Shown: positions 1 through 8,030, numbered from the stretch's first letter. The stretch: 45,442 nucleotides of DNA from an uncultured Eubacteriales bacterium (GCA_902765305.1 CACWZI010000045.1:1-45442), one strand, 5' to 3'. Notes: a model not told the origin generated them from the letters alone. Numbers and translations: made by a program.

Positions 1-384
1 GGCGATGTTGTTGCCGTAGTGGGGGCCGTCGGAAGCCGCCATGGGCATCATGGAACCGGTAGCGATCTCCTTGCCGTCCTTGTCGTTGATGACGTAGTCG
101 ATGCTCAGATAGGGCACCCAGCCGTCCACCGGGAAGGAATAGGGGTTCTCGTTGGCGGTCAGGTCAACCTCGATGTGCAGGTCGGAATCCTCCTTGGAAG
201 CGGCCAGGTCCGAGGGCGCCATGTCCACGGGCTGGAAGTACACCATCGCCATGGTCATGAAATCCACGGTCTGCTCACCCTCAACGCCCAGCTCGAACTC
301 GTCGAAACCGGCCTCCTCGGCCAGGGCGAAAGCGGAAACGCTGAGCATCATAACGGCCAGCAGCAGAGCAAGAAACTTCTTCAT
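1..384 (-). CDS. P19-like periplasmic Fe2+ transport protein (partial, 3' end off window)
   Basis: The first 128 codons of an exported protein are visible; the rest lies before base 1. It has a Lys-Lys signal peptide ending near AFALAEE. The mature part carries P19 / Fe2+ transport protein family features: the stretch VYFQPVDMAP, an acidic strand HIEVDLTANENPYSFP, GWVPYLSIDYVI, and the loop MMPMAASDGPHYGNNI, where family Met and His residues bind metal. P19 proteins bind extracytoplasmic iron (or copper) and deliver it to an FTR1-type permease. The gene lies directly downstream of an FTR1 gene in the same orientation, which supports an FTR1-P19 uptake unit. ATG at 384 is preceded by GGGAGG at 8 nt spacing. 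Family assignment is from motif memory; the metal is inferred. Confidence 0.8.
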   Translation of the reverse strand, partial: MKKFLALLLAVMMLSVSAFALAEEAGFDEFELGVEGEQTVDFMTMAMVYFQPVDMAPSDLAASKEDSDLHIEVDLTANENPYSFPVDGWVPYLSIDYVINDKDGKEIATGSMMPMAASDGPHYGNNIA

Positions 385-468
385 GTGATTTGCCTCCCAA
401 TTAATAATATTGATGTTTGTATCTTCAACGCGCCCTGCGCGGGGCAGGAGGCGTGGAGAACCGTTTTT

Positions 469-571
469 TAATGAGGAATGAGAAATGAGGAATGAAGGAT
501 GCGAAACGAAGAGCCCGGCTATCTGAATTCCTAATTCCTCATTCCTGATTCCTCATTCCTGATTCCTAATT
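469..571. repeat. Opposed short tandem repeats forming a long hairpin (FTR1-P19 junction)
   Basis: The left arm (about 472-500) repeats the unit GAGGAATGA with variations; the right arm (about 524-571) is a run of ATTCCTCATTCCTG-type units, its complement. Transcribed, the arms would fold into a long imperfect stem between FTR1 and P19. The FTR1 stop codon (TAG) lies inside the right arm. Arms of this kind with different units also occur at 24505-24582 and 25617-25692. Confidence 0.75.
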
Positions 572-2350
572 CTTCGTCGCGTATTCAGCGCGCATGGCCT
601 CGATCTTCGCTTCATACTCGGCCTTCTGGGCATCGAGCTTGCCGCGATAGTGGGCCATCATGAAGGTCACCAGCAGTATGATCGACAGGATCAGCTGGGG
701 CACCAGGGTCTCAAGATAGGGATAGATGCCGAACACCTGGATCACGTCGTTCTCGGGGATGCCGGGCACCCGCAGGGACAGGTCGAACACGTTGCCCTCG
801 GCCAGCTCCTTGATGCCGCTGCCCAGGAAGGAGACGCACATCACGGCCATCAGTATGGACGTGGCGGTGAAGAACACCTTCAGCGGCAGCTTGACGGACA
901 GCTTCGTGATGGCCAGGTAGACGAACACCAGCACCACGCAGCCCACGCCGAAGCCTGCCCAGACCATGCCGGGGTTGCCCTCGGAGAGCATCGGCTGGTA
1001 GAACAGCACCACCTCGGCGCCCTCGCGGAACACCGACAGGAACGCCGTAAAGGCCAGGGCGAAGGAGCTGCCCTGCTCCAGGGAGGACTGGACCCGGTTA
1101 TCGATGTAACGGCTCCAGGAGGCGGCCTCTGCCTTGGAGATCATCCAGTTGGATACGTAGAACAGCACGCACACGGCGATCAGGGCGGTGATACCCTCGA
1201 TGATCTCCTGGGCCATACCGGCGCTGGTAAAGGCCCGCTTGGCCCAGGCCAGCACCGCCGCCGCGACGAAGGACGCCGCGATGCCGCAGACCGCGCCGAT
1301 GTACACGTTCTTCAGGCTCTTGCCCGGATTGCCGCTCTTTTTCAGATAGGCGATGATGGCGGCGATGACCAGTATGGCCTCCAGACCCTCGCGCACGATG
1401 ATGCCGAAGGCGCCCAGGAAGGTCAGCAGCCGCGGATCGCTGGGCTTTTCCTCCTCGACGGCCGCTTCGGTCTGGCCCGCCTCCGCGGCGGCAGCCGCCT
1501 TGGCCTCGGCCTCCTGCTCGTCGATGCGCCTGGCCAGCTTCAGCACGGTGTTCTTGGCCTTGTCGGTGGTGGTGCGGTACTTGTTCTTCTGGTACTTCTC
1601 CGCCGCCGTCGCCACCAGGCTGCGCAGGTTGGCGAACTGGGCCTCCATGTTCTGCCGGTCGCCCTGGGACAGGTCGGTGTAGATCCTGTGGCTCAGGCCG
1701 GATTCCTCGTAGACGCTGTAGTAGGCGGTGTTGAGGTTGTCACTGGCCGCCTCGAAGTCCTTGTCCAGATAGCCCATGTAGGCCGTATCCAACAGCTCCT
1801 TCACCAGCGTGGCGGCCTCGTACCAGCTTTCGTACTTCTGGGCCGCGTTGGGATCGGCGGAGTATTCGGGATAGGGATCGGTGGAGACCAGCTCGCCCCG
1901 CTTGTACCACTTATTCTCGCTCTGCGCGCCGCCCTGCTGGGCCGCCAGCTTGTTGCCGTCCTCGCGGATCATGCTTTTCAGCTTGACCAGCGCCGAGCGC
2001 ACGCGCACGATGACGTCCTGCTGTGTGTTTTCCTTCTTGACCTCGGACTTGCAGGCGGAGAACTGCATCTCCACGGCGTTCTTGCGGTTGCCGGAGATGT
2101 AGCTCATGGTCTGGCGCTCGAAGCCAGTGGTCTCGTACACCCGGAAATAGGCGTTGCTGACGTTGTCGTAGGCCGCCGTAGCGTCGCCGTCCAGGTAGGA
2201 CTCGAAGGCGGCGTCCAGGTATTTATCGATCTCATCCGCGGCGTCGGCCCATCGGGTATCCGCCTCGGCCAGGACAGGCGCGCACAGATTCATCAACAGC
2301 ATCGCCAGCATGACGACGACGCCAAGCCAGGCGAAGGACCTTCTGTTCAT
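566..2350 (-). CDS. FTR1 family iron permease with duplicated N-terminal extracytoplasmic domain
   Basis: An integral membrane iron permease of the FTR1/EfeU family, about 594 residues. Two signature motifs are visible: REGLE near residue 320 and REGAE near residue 442, the RExxE glutamates that take iron through the membrane. Before the permease comes a signal peptide (residues 1-30) and about 290 extracytoplasmic residues built from two similar units of about 100 residues; each contains YLDxD, AA-DN, AY--VYE and a later R--(M/V)E-QF pattern. An Ala/Glu-rich linker precedes the first membrane helix. ATG at 2350 follows GGAAAGGAAG; an in-frame TTG at 2356 is possible. It sits upstream of the P19-like gene and divergent from AraC- and DtxR-like genes. 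Iron as substrate follows from the family. Confidence 0.92.
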   Translation of the reverse strand: MNRRSFAWLGVVVMLAMLLMNLCAPVLAEADTRWADAADEIDKYLDAAFESYLDGDATAAYDNVSNAYFRVYETTGFERQTMSYISGNRKNAVEMQFSACKSEVKKENTQQDVIVRVRSALVKLKSMIREDGNKLAAQQGGAQSENKWYKRGELVSTDPYPEYSADPNAAQKYESWYEAATLVKELLDTAYMGYLDKDFEAASDNLNTAYYSVYEESGLSHRIYTDLSQGDRQNMEAQFANLRSLVATAAEKYQKNKYRTTTDKAKNTVLKLARRIDEQEAEAKAAAAAEAGQTEAAVEEEKPSDPRLLTFLGAFGIIVREGLEAILVIAAIIAYLKKSGNPGKSLKNVYIGAVCGIAASFVAAAVLAWAKRAFTSAGMAQEIIEGITALIAVCVLFYVSNWMISKAEAASWSRYIDNRVQSSLEQGSSFALAFTAFLSVFREGAEVVLFYQPMLSEGNPGMVWAGFGVGCVVLVFVYLAITKLSVKLPLKVFFTATSILMAVMCVSFLGSGIKELAEGNVFDLSLRVPGIPENDVIQVFGIYPYLETLVPQLILSIILLVTFMMAHYRGKLDAQKAEYEAKIEAMRAEYATKN

Positions 2351-2436
2351 GCTCAAAGGACTTCCTTTCCTCGCCCGCCGTTCGGCAGACGCGCGGATTA
2401 CAGTTTGTTTTGTATCACTAATCCGCAGACATTATT

Positions 2437-2644
2437 TTAGCATAATCTAACCAGAGGTGCTATTCTGAAATTGACTATTTGTTTTAGTTAACTAATATTT
2501 AGCATGACTAACAGGAGCGAGAAATTCTGATTCATCGAACACAGCCCGTTAAATCAAAATTTCCTCCGATCTTAACTTGTCTGTTTTTGACTTTTTCTGT
2601 ATCACCACTGGCACCATGGGTTATTATGTGCTAACATATATTAG
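2437..2644. promoter_or_regulatory. Divergent promoter region with TTAG/CTAA dyads (candidate DtxR/IdeR-type operators)
   Basis: The 327 bp between FTR1 and the AraC-type gene hold no gene. Three dyads of the form TTAG-N4 to 6-CTAA stand at 2437-2450, 2484-2495 and 2499-2511, and a reversed one, CTAA-N6-TTAG, at 2631-2644. The first overlaps a TAAAAT -10-like element facing FTR1; the last lies just after TATTAT (2622-2627) facing the regulators. TTAG...CTAA halves resemble the DtxR/IdeR consensus core. A DtxR-like regulator is encoded in the divergent operon, so autoregulation and control of iron uptake are inferred. Confidence 0.5.
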
Positions 2645-2677
2645 TGAATATAAACTACGCAAGTGAGGCGACGGGAC

Positions 2678-3067
2678 ATGACGCAGCAGCAGCGCCGCGT
2701 GAACCGGGAGATGGAATCGCGCAGGGACGCGGGCCGGGGATTGACCCGCGCGGCCAGGGAATACGTGGAAGCCCACAGCGAAGAGAAGTTCTCGCTGCAG
2801 GCGGTGGCAGACGCCCTGTTCGTCAACGGCAGCTACCTGCTTCGGGTATTCAAGGCCAACACCGGCCATACGCTGCTGTGGTACCACAACCACATCCGCT
2901 GTGAGCGGGCCAAGGCCCTGCTGCGCAGCGGGAGCATCAGCATATCGCAGGTGGGCGAGCAGGTGGGCTTTGTATCCTCCGCGCACTTTTCCCACGTGTT
3001 CAAGAAGATGACCGGCATGACACCCTCCGATTACCGGCTCGCCAACGCGTCGTCGGAAAGGCCGTGA
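2678..3067 (+). CDS. AraC-family DNA-binding protein, HTH domain only
   Basis: A short (129-residue) regulator that is essentially only the AraC/XylS C-terminal DNA-binding domain. After a basic N-terminus, the first helix-turn-helix is in FSLQAVADALFVNGSYLLRVFK and the second in ISISQVGEQVGFVSSAHFSHVFKK, followed by the family end TGMTPSDYR. No ligand-binding or dimerisation domain is present. ATG at 2678 is preferred over GTG at 2663 because only the ATG has a purine-rich GAGG upstream. The stop overlaps the region just before the DtxR-like gene, so the two are cotranscribed. Its position opposite the iron permease suggests a role in iron uptake control, which is inference. Confidence 0.88.
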   Translation: MTQQQRRVNREMESRRDAGRGLTRAAREYVEAHSEEKFSLQAVADALFVNGSYLLRVFKANTGHTLLWYHNHIRCERAKALLRSGSISISQVGEQVGFVSSAHFSHVFKKMTGMTPSDYRLANASSERP

Positions 3068-3078
3068 AAGGAGCGCCG

Positions 3079-3486
3079 ATGGAAAAAAAGGCAAAAACCC
3101 CCCGCGTGATCAGCGACACCACGCTGGACCGCTACCTGGGCGCGATACTGGCGCTGCGCCAGCGCATCCCCATCGTTCGTTCCGTGGACGTAGCCAACCA
3201 CCTGGGCAATTCCAAGGCCTGCGTCAGCATGGCGCTGAAGCAGATGACCGTACAACAACTGGTCGAGGTCGGACCCCACGGCGCGCTGCTGCTGACCGAA
3301 GCCGGCGAGCGCCGCGCCACCGGGCACCGGGACAGCTGCCGCTATTTCCAGCGGTTGCTGGTCCAGTCCGGCGTGCCCGAGCAGGAGGCCCACACCGAAG
3401 CCGCCGCAATCACCCGAGTCATCAGCCGCCCCTCCTTTGAGGCGCTGCAGGGCTACCTGACGCGGATGGGGATTGACGCGGAATGA
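3079..3486 (+). CDS. DtxR/MntR-like winged-helix regulator lacking usual metal ligands
   Basis: A 135-residue protein matching the DtxR-like winged helix plus dimerisation helices: a YLGAILAL first helix, the HTH around VRSVDVANHLGNSKACVSMALKQM, a wing (GPHGALLLTEAGERRATGHR) and a helix ending ITRVIS. In MntR-type relatives the metal ligands sit in YLEAI, a RHELL-like helix and a RIEHVIS-like segment. Here the Glu of YLEAI is Gly and EH in the last segment is TR, so metal binding in the canonical site looks lost. ATG at 3079 has AAGGAG 6-7 nt upstream; the in-frame GTG at 3064 overlaps the AraC stop and lacks a good site. It is probably the regulator acting on the upstream TTAG/CTAA dyads. 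Confidence 0.8.
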   Translation: MEKKAKTPRVISDTTLDRYLGAILALRQRIPIVRSVDVANHLGNSKACVSMALKQMTVQQLVEVGPHGALLLTEAGERRATGHRDSCRYFQRLLVQSGVPEQEAHTEAAAITRVISRPSFEALQGYLTRMGIDAE

Positions 3487-3490
3487 CTGA

Positions 3491-3539
3491 GAAAGAACGC
3501 CCTCGATGCGCATGCATCGAGGGCGTTCTTTCGTTTTTT
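3491..3539 (+). terminator. Rho-independent terminator after the regulator pair
   Basis: A long perfect stem (GAAAGAACGCCCTCGATGC with its complement, 3491-3532) around a 4 nt loop is followed by a T-rich run on the plus strand. It begins 4 nt after the DtxR-like stop and lies between convergent genes, so it may also stop the sortase transcript. Confidence 0.88.
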
Positions 3540-3540
3540 A

Positions 3541-4632
3541 TCAGGATTTATAGGCCTCTTCCACCGCGGAGATCACCGCGTCCTTCGACTCGCCGGGACG
3601 CAGTCGTCGGGCCAGCACCACCAGGCGGTCGTCGTCCAGGCAGGTGGACAGGGTCAGCAGCGCGTCGTCGGGCTCCACGTCCACGGGGATCTGGAACATC
3701 GACCGCGCCTCCACCGCGTCGATATAGGCTTCGAAGTCAGTCGCCGAAGCGAAGACCGGATTCGAGAAGTAGTTGAAGTAATTGGCGTCATCGACCTTCG
3801 AGGAAACCTGCAGCACCGCGAACACGGCATAGCTCTCCTTTTCCCAGAGGGTGCTGAAGGCGATCATCGGGTGCTGCCGCACGAAATCCAGCTTGCGGTA
3901 GTGGGTCAGTATGCCGAACATACTGCCGTCGTTCATGCTGTGGCCGTGGATCAGCAGGTTTTGGGTGTCCTCGTTGATCGGTGAATTTTCGTCCAGGAAC
4001 AGCGTTCCGGAGGCGTTCTTCGCGCCGGAGAAGTCGTGATCCAGGTAGAACACGTTGTCCCGGTAGACCACCGGCAGGTGCACCGTGCCCGATATGCTGA
4101 TCCAACCCACCGTGTCCGGGTTCTTCTGGGCCAGCTGACGCATCTCCGGCAGGATGTCCAGATCGGTGCGGTGGAAGGCCGCCGTCTGCGGGGCGCTCGC
4201 CGCCTCCGTCGGCAGCGCCAACGTCTCGGGTATGACGATGGGCGAGCCGTCCGGCATCACCATCATCGACAGCTCCCCATAGGGCGAAGAGGACGCGCCC
4301 GCCGCCTGTGCGGCGAAGGCCGGAGCGCTCCCGTCCCCGACGGGCGGCGCGGCGATTTCCGCCATCATCGTTTCCCCGCTGACCCCGTACAGATCCGCCA
4401 GCTGGCGGTTCAGCCGCGCGGTGCGGATGCTGCGCACGATCACCGACGCGGACAGCCCCAGTGCCACCACCACGACCAGCGCCAGCACAGCCTGGGCCGC
4501 GATGAACCGCCGCCGGTTGACCACGCGGAAGCGCCTGCGCCGCCGCTTTACCGGCATTTTTACGCGCAAAAAGCGCGGCTTCAGGGCATTCCCCGGCCGA
4601 TAGCGGATTCGCCGCGCGCGCTTTCGCTGCAA
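3541..4632 (-). CDS. Class B sortase
   Basis: A membrane-anchored cysteine transpeptidase of about 363 residues. A very basic cytoplasmic N-terminus (many Arg/Lys in residues 1-43) is followed by one membrane helix (about 44-65), a low-complexity linker and the sortase fold. Catalytic residues are visible: His in IHGHSM (about 231), Cys in TLSTC (331) and Arg in RLVVLARR. TLSTC and the long helix-containing insert before it fit class B. The start is TTG at 4632 with GAAGG upstream; an ATG at 4557 lacks a ribosome site. It has its own promoter. No pilin or NPQTN-type substrate is adjacent; the 1850-residue surface protein at 11747-17299 ends in a sorting-signal-like tail and is a candidate substrate. 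Confidence 0.93.
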   Translation of the reverse strand: MQRKRARRIRYRPGNALKPRFLRVKMPVKRRRRRFRVVNRRRFIAAQAVLALVVVVALGLSASVIVRSIRTARLNRQLADLYGVSGETMMAEIAAPPVGDGSAPAFAAQAAGASSSPYGELSMMVMPDGSPIVIPETLALPTEAASAPQTAAFHRTDLDILPEMRQLAQKNPDTVGWISISGTVHLPVVYRDNVFYLDHDFSGAKNASGTLFLDENSPINEDTQNLLIHGHSMNDGSMFGILTHYRKLDFVRQHPMIAFSTLWEKESYAVFAVLQVSSKVDDANYFNYFSNPVFASATDFEAYIDAVEARSMFQIPVDVEPDDALLTLSTCLDDDRLVVLARRLRPGESKDAVISAVEEAYKS

Positions 4633-4697
4633 GCTGACGCACCTTCGTTTCGTGATTGATGATATGAAGGGCTGATTGAACGGCCTTAGTTTTTTAA

Positions 4698-4726
4698 ATT
4701 ATACCTGAATCACGCTTTTCGGGCAA
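4698..4726 (-). promoter_or_regulatory. Sigma-A-type promoter of the sortase gene
   Basis: TTGCCC (4726-4721) and TATAAT (4703-4698) on the minus strand with a 17 bp spacer, about 65 bp before the TTG start. The remaining sequence between 4633 and 4864 shows no gene. Confidence 0.75.
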
Positions 4727-4814
4727 CGCTTTTCCTACCAATGTTATTCACAATTGGATTGCAATAATGTTACAAAACTATGCGCATCTGTTCAGAACCG
4801 AATGAATACAATTA

Positions 4815-4849
4815 TTCACCCCGTTATCATCCACGCCGACAAGGGTGAA
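4815..4849 (-). terminator. Possible weak terminator after the hydrolase gene
   Basis: A TTCACCC / GGGTGAA stem with a loop of about 21 nt lies 16 bp after the hydrolase stop and is followed by an AT-rich stretch on the minus strand. The stem is short, so this is tentative. Confidence 0.3.
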
Positions 4850-4864
4850 CGGGTGCGCCATCGG

Positions 4865-5608
4865 TCAGAATTGCCGCAGCCAGTCCTGCACCTCTGTCAC
4901 CACCCGGTCGAGGTGCCGGTCATAGCAGTGGTCGTCGCCGGGGATCAGCACCAGCCTGCCGTTCGCGTATCGCTCGGCGGCCCTGACGCCATACTCCACC
5001 GGCACGGCCTCGTCCGCGTCGCCGTGGATCAGCAGCACCGGCCCGGTATAGCGGTCGATGGCCTCCTCCACGTGGATCGTCTGGGCCACCCGGGCGTAGT
5101 TGCCGTCCAGCTCCAAATCGCCCCAGCCGTGCAGCACCTCGGGGATGTGGTCCGGGTCGAAACGCTCGCCCAGCAGCTCGCCGCTGCGGGCGATCTCCGG
5201 GATCATGCAGGCCGGGGACAGCGGGATCAGGCCCTTGACGACGTCGTGCTTCATCGCCGCCGCCAGCATCACCAGCAGCCCGCCCTGGGAATGGCCGCAG
5301 AGATAGAGGTCGGTGACAAAGTCAAGGCCCCTGGCGTAGTCGATCACCGTCAGCGCATTGGTCAGCCACTTGTACAGGGTATGCTTCCTGAATTCGCCGT
5401 CGCTGTGGCCGTGGCCGTACATGTCCGCCCGCAGGGTGGCGAAGCCGACGTCGTTGATGCCCTTCGACACGGCAATGATGTGCGGCTCCTCGATGTGCCC
5501 GGTAAAGCCGTGGATGACCACCACCAACGGGCATTTCATCCCCGGCCGGTAATTCGAAGGCATGTCCAGCTTCGCGTTCAGCCGAATGCCGTCGTCCTGG
5601 ATGTACAT
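4865..5608 (-). CDS. Alpha/beta hydrolase, cinnamoyl/feruloyl-esterase-like
   Basis: A cytoplasmic serine hydrolase of 247 residues without a signal peptide. The nucleophile elbow GHSQGG places Ser at 107; the oxyanion motif is HGFTGH (about 33-38); the acid is probably Asp199 in HGDADEAVP and the base His227 in GDDHCY. An insertion between strands (about 133-180) forms a lid as in Est1E/LJ0536-type esterases that release hydroxycinnamates from plant cell-wall esters. Length and N-terminus (MYIQDDGIRLNAKLDMP) suit that family, but substrate is inferred. ATG at 5608 has AAGGAGG 8 nt upstream; a TTG at 5626 would place the ribosome site inside the gene. It follows pgi by 60 bp, across a strong hairpin. 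Confidence 0.85.
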   Translation of the reverse strand: MYIQDDGIRLNAKLDMPSNYRPGMKCPLVVVIHGFTGHIEEPHIIAVSKGINDVGFATLRADMYGHGHSDGEFRKHTLYKWLTNALTVIDYARGLDFVTDLYLCGHSQGGLLVMLAAAMKHDVVKGLIPLSPACMIPEIARSGELLGERFDPDHIPEVLHGWGDLELDGNYARVAQTIHVEEAIDRYTGPVLLIHGDADEAVPVEYGVRAAERYANGRLVLIPGDDHCYDRHLDRVVTEVQDWLRQF

Positions 5609-5628
5609 GTCTATGTCCTCCTTCAATG

Positions 5629-5655
5629 AACAGCCGGGGCGGTGCCCCGGCTGTT
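5629..5655 (-). terminator. Hairpin between pgi and the hydrolase gene
   Basis: A perfect 12 bp stem (AACAGCCGGGGC and complement) with a 3 nt loop, 13 bp after the pgi stop and directly upstream of the hydrolase ribosome site. There is no long T run, so it may be partial termination, mRNA end protection or processing rather than full termination. Confidence 0.55.
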
Positions 5656-5668
5656 CTGCACGTTATGC

Positions 5669-7252
5669 TCAGATATTCAACAGATCGCTGTACGCCTTCA
5701 GGGCGCCGTCGGTGTCGTGGGCCAGCACGCGCTTGGCCAGCACCTTGCCCAGCTGCACGCCCTCTTGGTCGAAGCTGTTCACGTTCCAGCAGAAGCCCTG
5801 GAACATCACCTTGTTCTCAAAGTGGGAAAGCAGCGCGCCCAGGCTCTCGGGGGTCAGCCGGTCGCCCACGATGATGGACGAGGGACGCCCGCCGGCGAAG
5901 GCCTTGTTGGGGTTCTCGTCGGCCTTGCCGCAGGCGAAGGCCATGATCTGGGCCGCCACGTTGGCGCACAGCTTCTGCTGGCTGGTGCTGCCCTGGATGT
6001 CCACATCCACGCCCAGCTGGTTCTCGCGGAAGCCCACGAACTGCAGCGGCAGGATGTCGGTGCCCTGGTGGAGCAGCTGATAGAAGGAATGCTGGCCGTT
6101 GGTGCCGGGTTCGCCGAAGATCACCGGGCCGGTGGCGTAACCCACAGGCTCGCCGAAACGGTTGACGGACTTGCCGTTGGATTCCATGTCCAGCTGCTGC
6201 AGGTGGGCCGGGAAGCGGCTGAGCGCCTGGGAATAGGGCAGCACCGCGGTGGCGGGCCAGCCCTGGACGTTGCGCTCGTACACGCCGATCAGCGCGTCCA
6301 GCATGGCGGGGTTCTTCATCGGGTCGGGATTTTTCGCCAGCGCGTCTGCCTCGGCCGCGCCATTCAGGAAACGAGCGAACACCTCGGGGCCGAAGGCCAG
6401 GGACAGCACCACGCCACCCACGCAGCTGGTGGAGGAATAGCGGCCGCCGATGTAATCGTCCATGAAGAAGGCGGCCAGGTAATCGCTGCTCTTGGCCAGG
6501 GGGGAGGTCTCGCTGGTGACGGCCACCATGTGCTTCGAGGCGTCCAGCCCCGCGCCCTTCAGGGCGTTCTTCACGAAGGCCTCGTTGGTCAGGGTCTCCA
6601 GCGTGGTGCCGGACTTGGACACCAGCACGAACAGCGCGTGGGCCACATCGATGCCCTGCAGTACGCTGGCCGCGTCGTCCGGGTCCACGTTGCTGATGAA
6701 GCGGGCCTCCATCTTCAGGGCGCCGCACTGGCGGGCCCACTGCTCCAGCGCCAGGTACATGGCCCTGGGGCCCAGGTCGCTGCCGCCAATGCCGATCTGC
6801 ACCACGGTGGTGAACTTCTCACCCGCGGCGTTGGCGATCTCGCCGGCGTGCACCTTCCTGGCGAAGTCGGCGGCCTTCTGCTGCTGGGCCACATAGAATT
6901 CCCGCTTGTTGACACCGTCGGCCACCACGTCCGCGCCCTGCTGGCCGCGGGTCAGCTGGTGCAGCACCCGGCGCTTTTCGCCGGTATTGATGATCTCGCC
7001 CTCCAGCAGCGCCCGATACTTTTCGGCCAGCTGGGCCTCGTCCGCCAGCGCGCACAGCACAGAGAGCACCTCGTCGTCCACGGCCTTCGCCGCGTAGTTG
7101 TACACCAGGCCGCCGGCCATGGGCACGCAATACTTCGCCACGCGCTGCGCGCCGACCTCGCCCGCCATCGCCTTGGGCAGGTCGACCCGGTCCTTCATGC
7201 CGGAGAGCTTCTTAAAAGCCGCCAGTGTGTCCAGGTTTTTCCAGGAAATCAT
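5669..7252 (-). CDS. pgi: Glucose-6-phosphate isomerase
   Basis: Interconverts glucose 6-phosphate and fructose 6-phosphate in glycolysis/gluconeogenesis; cytoplasmic. About 527 residues, of the long bacterial PGI type. Visible family signatures: the phosphate-binding SKSGTTLETLTN, IGIGGSDLGPRAMYLAL, the YIGGRYSSTSCVGG stretch, GEPGTNGQHSFYQLLHQG holding the catalytic Glu and His, and QLGVDVDIQGSTSQQKLCAN. ATG at 7252 has AAAGGG about 8 nt upstream; an upstream in-frame GTG at 7261 is less likely. A promoter lies at 7307-7336. The neighbours are not glycolytic, so it appears to be an independent transcription unit, possibly with the downstream hydrolase. Confidence 0.97.
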   Translation of the reverse strand: MISWKNLDTLAAFKKLSGMKDRVDLPKAMAGEVGAQRVAKYCVPMAGGLVYNYAAKAVDDEVLSVLCALADEAQLAEKYRALLEGEIINTGEKRRVLHQLTRGQQGADVVADGVNKREFYVAQQQKAADFARKVHAGEIANAAGEKFTTVVQIGIGGSDLGPRAMYLALEQWARQCGALKMEARFISNVDPDDAASVLQGIDVAHALFVLVSKSGTTLETLTNEAFVKNALKGAGLDASKHMVAVTSETSPLAKSSDYLAAFFMDDYIGGRYSSTSCVGGVVLSLAFGPEVFARFLNGAAEADALAKNPDPMKNPAMLDALIGVYERNVQGWPATAVLPYSQALSRFPAHLQQLDMESNGKSVNRFGEPVGYATGPVIFGEPGTNGQHSFYQLLHQGTDILPLQFVGFRENQLGVDVDIQGSTSQQKLCANVAAQIMAFACGKADENPNKAFAGGRPSSIIVGDRLTPESLGALLSHFENKVMFQGFCWNVNSFDQEGVQLGKVLAKRVLAHDTDGALKAYSDLLNI

Positions 7253-7306
7253 CGCAAACACCCTTTCTTTGTTCTATGAAACGCGGTTTCAGAAATCGTC
7301 ACAGTT

Positions 7307-7336
7307 ATTATAGCGCATAAGTATGGGAATTGTCCA
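7307..7336 (-). promoter_or_regulatory. Promoter of pgi
   Basis: On the minus strand TGGACA (7336-7331) and TATAAT (7312-7307) are 18 bp apart, 55 bp before the pgi start and immediately after the terminator of the SH3 gene. Confidence 0.7.
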
Positions 7337-7377
7337 GTATAAAAGAGGCCGGGAAACCGACCTCTTTTATACCGGAC
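7332..7377 (-). terminator. Terminator of the SH3-domain gene
   Basis: A 12 bp stem GTATAAAAGAGG with its perfect complement (7337-7348 / 7361-7372), extended by GTCC/GGAC, starts 13 bp after the SH3 gene stop. The A/T-rich arms give it T runs in both directions. Confidence 0.75.
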
Positions 7378-7389
7378 ATTACCTTCCGA

Positions 7390-7890
7390 TCAGCTCACCC
7401 TGCGCAGGTACTTGCCGACCACCCAGCCGACGTAGGAACCGCGCTTGATGCGCACCCAGCTGTTGCTCTTCCCGGTGATGGAAACCTTCATATCCGTCTT
7501 TAGCGTAGTCAGATACTTCGAGCTCTTGCTGGCCTTGGCATACACGGGTACCTTCGTCACGGCCTTGTACTTTGCGCCAGGCAGGTCGGTGACGGAGGTC
7601 AGATACTTCCTGTCCACATAGCCGCTGCCGCCGTAGTAGGCCACCTTCCACCAACCGTTCTTGTAGGACTTGTATACGACGACCGTGCCCTTCTTCAGGT
7701 GGCCGATGACCCTGCCGTCGATCGACGCGGTCGCGTGAACATTGAGCCGGTCGCCCTTATCGACGGTCGTGACGACATAGGAACCGCTTCCCCTCTTGCT
7801 GGACGCGAAAGCCGGCACTGCGGACGCAACCAGCATCACCGCGATCAGTACCAGGCTGAACGCCCTCTTGACGACATAGGATCCCCTCAT
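7390..7890 (-). CDS. Exported protein with two bacterial SH3 domains
   Basis: A small secreted protein (166 residues): a signal peptide ending at VPAFAS (about residue 30), then two SH3b-like domains at about 37-95 (contains RLNVHATASIDGRVIGHLKKG, a typical SH3_3 pattern, and WWKVAYYGGSGYVDRKYL) and about 100-164 (ending SWVRIKRGSYVGWVVGKYL). No enzyme domain is attached. Such domains usually bind peptidoglycan peptides, so a cell-wall-associated role is likely, but no specific function can be named. ATG at 7890 is preceded by GGAGGAGGGG. It has its own promoter and terminator and looks monocistronic. Confidence 0.85.
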   Translation of the reverse strand: MRGSYVVKRAFSLVLIAVMLVASAVPAFASSKRGSGSYVVTTVDKGDRLNVHATASIDGRVIGHLKKGTVVVYKSYKNGWWKVAYYGGSGYVDRKYLTSVTDLPGAKYKAVTKVPVYAKASKSSKYLTTLKTDMKVSITGKSNSWVRIKRGSYVGWVVGKYLRRVS

Positions 7891-7959
7891 AGAAAATACC
7901 CCTCCTCCGGTCGCGCACGCAAATTTGCAATCCGTTACACGTCGACCAATATTGTAATT

Positions 7960-7988
7960 ATGATACCATAAATAATGACGCTGTGCAA
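7960..7988 (-). promoter_or_regulatory. Promoter of the SH3-domain gene
   Basis: TTGCAC (7988-7983) and TATCAT (7965-7960) on the minus strand with a 17 bp spacer, 70 bp before the start. The whole gene-free stretch 7891-8287 holds this promoter, two hairpins and a MITE-like element. Confidence 0.6.
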
Positions 7989-8030
7989 TACCAATATGAC
8001 CACAATTTGAAATAAATTAAAGGAAACGGT

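Noticed and set aside
650-2440. Long plus-strand ORF of 596 codons opposite FTR1, and similar ones opposite pgi, the 1850-residue protein, ftsI and the HD-GYP receptor (up to 1136 codons).
   Set aside because: They are antisense shadows of GC-rich genes: His/Gln/Gly/Arg-rich composition, no domains, no suitable start context, and a strongly supported gene on the other strand.
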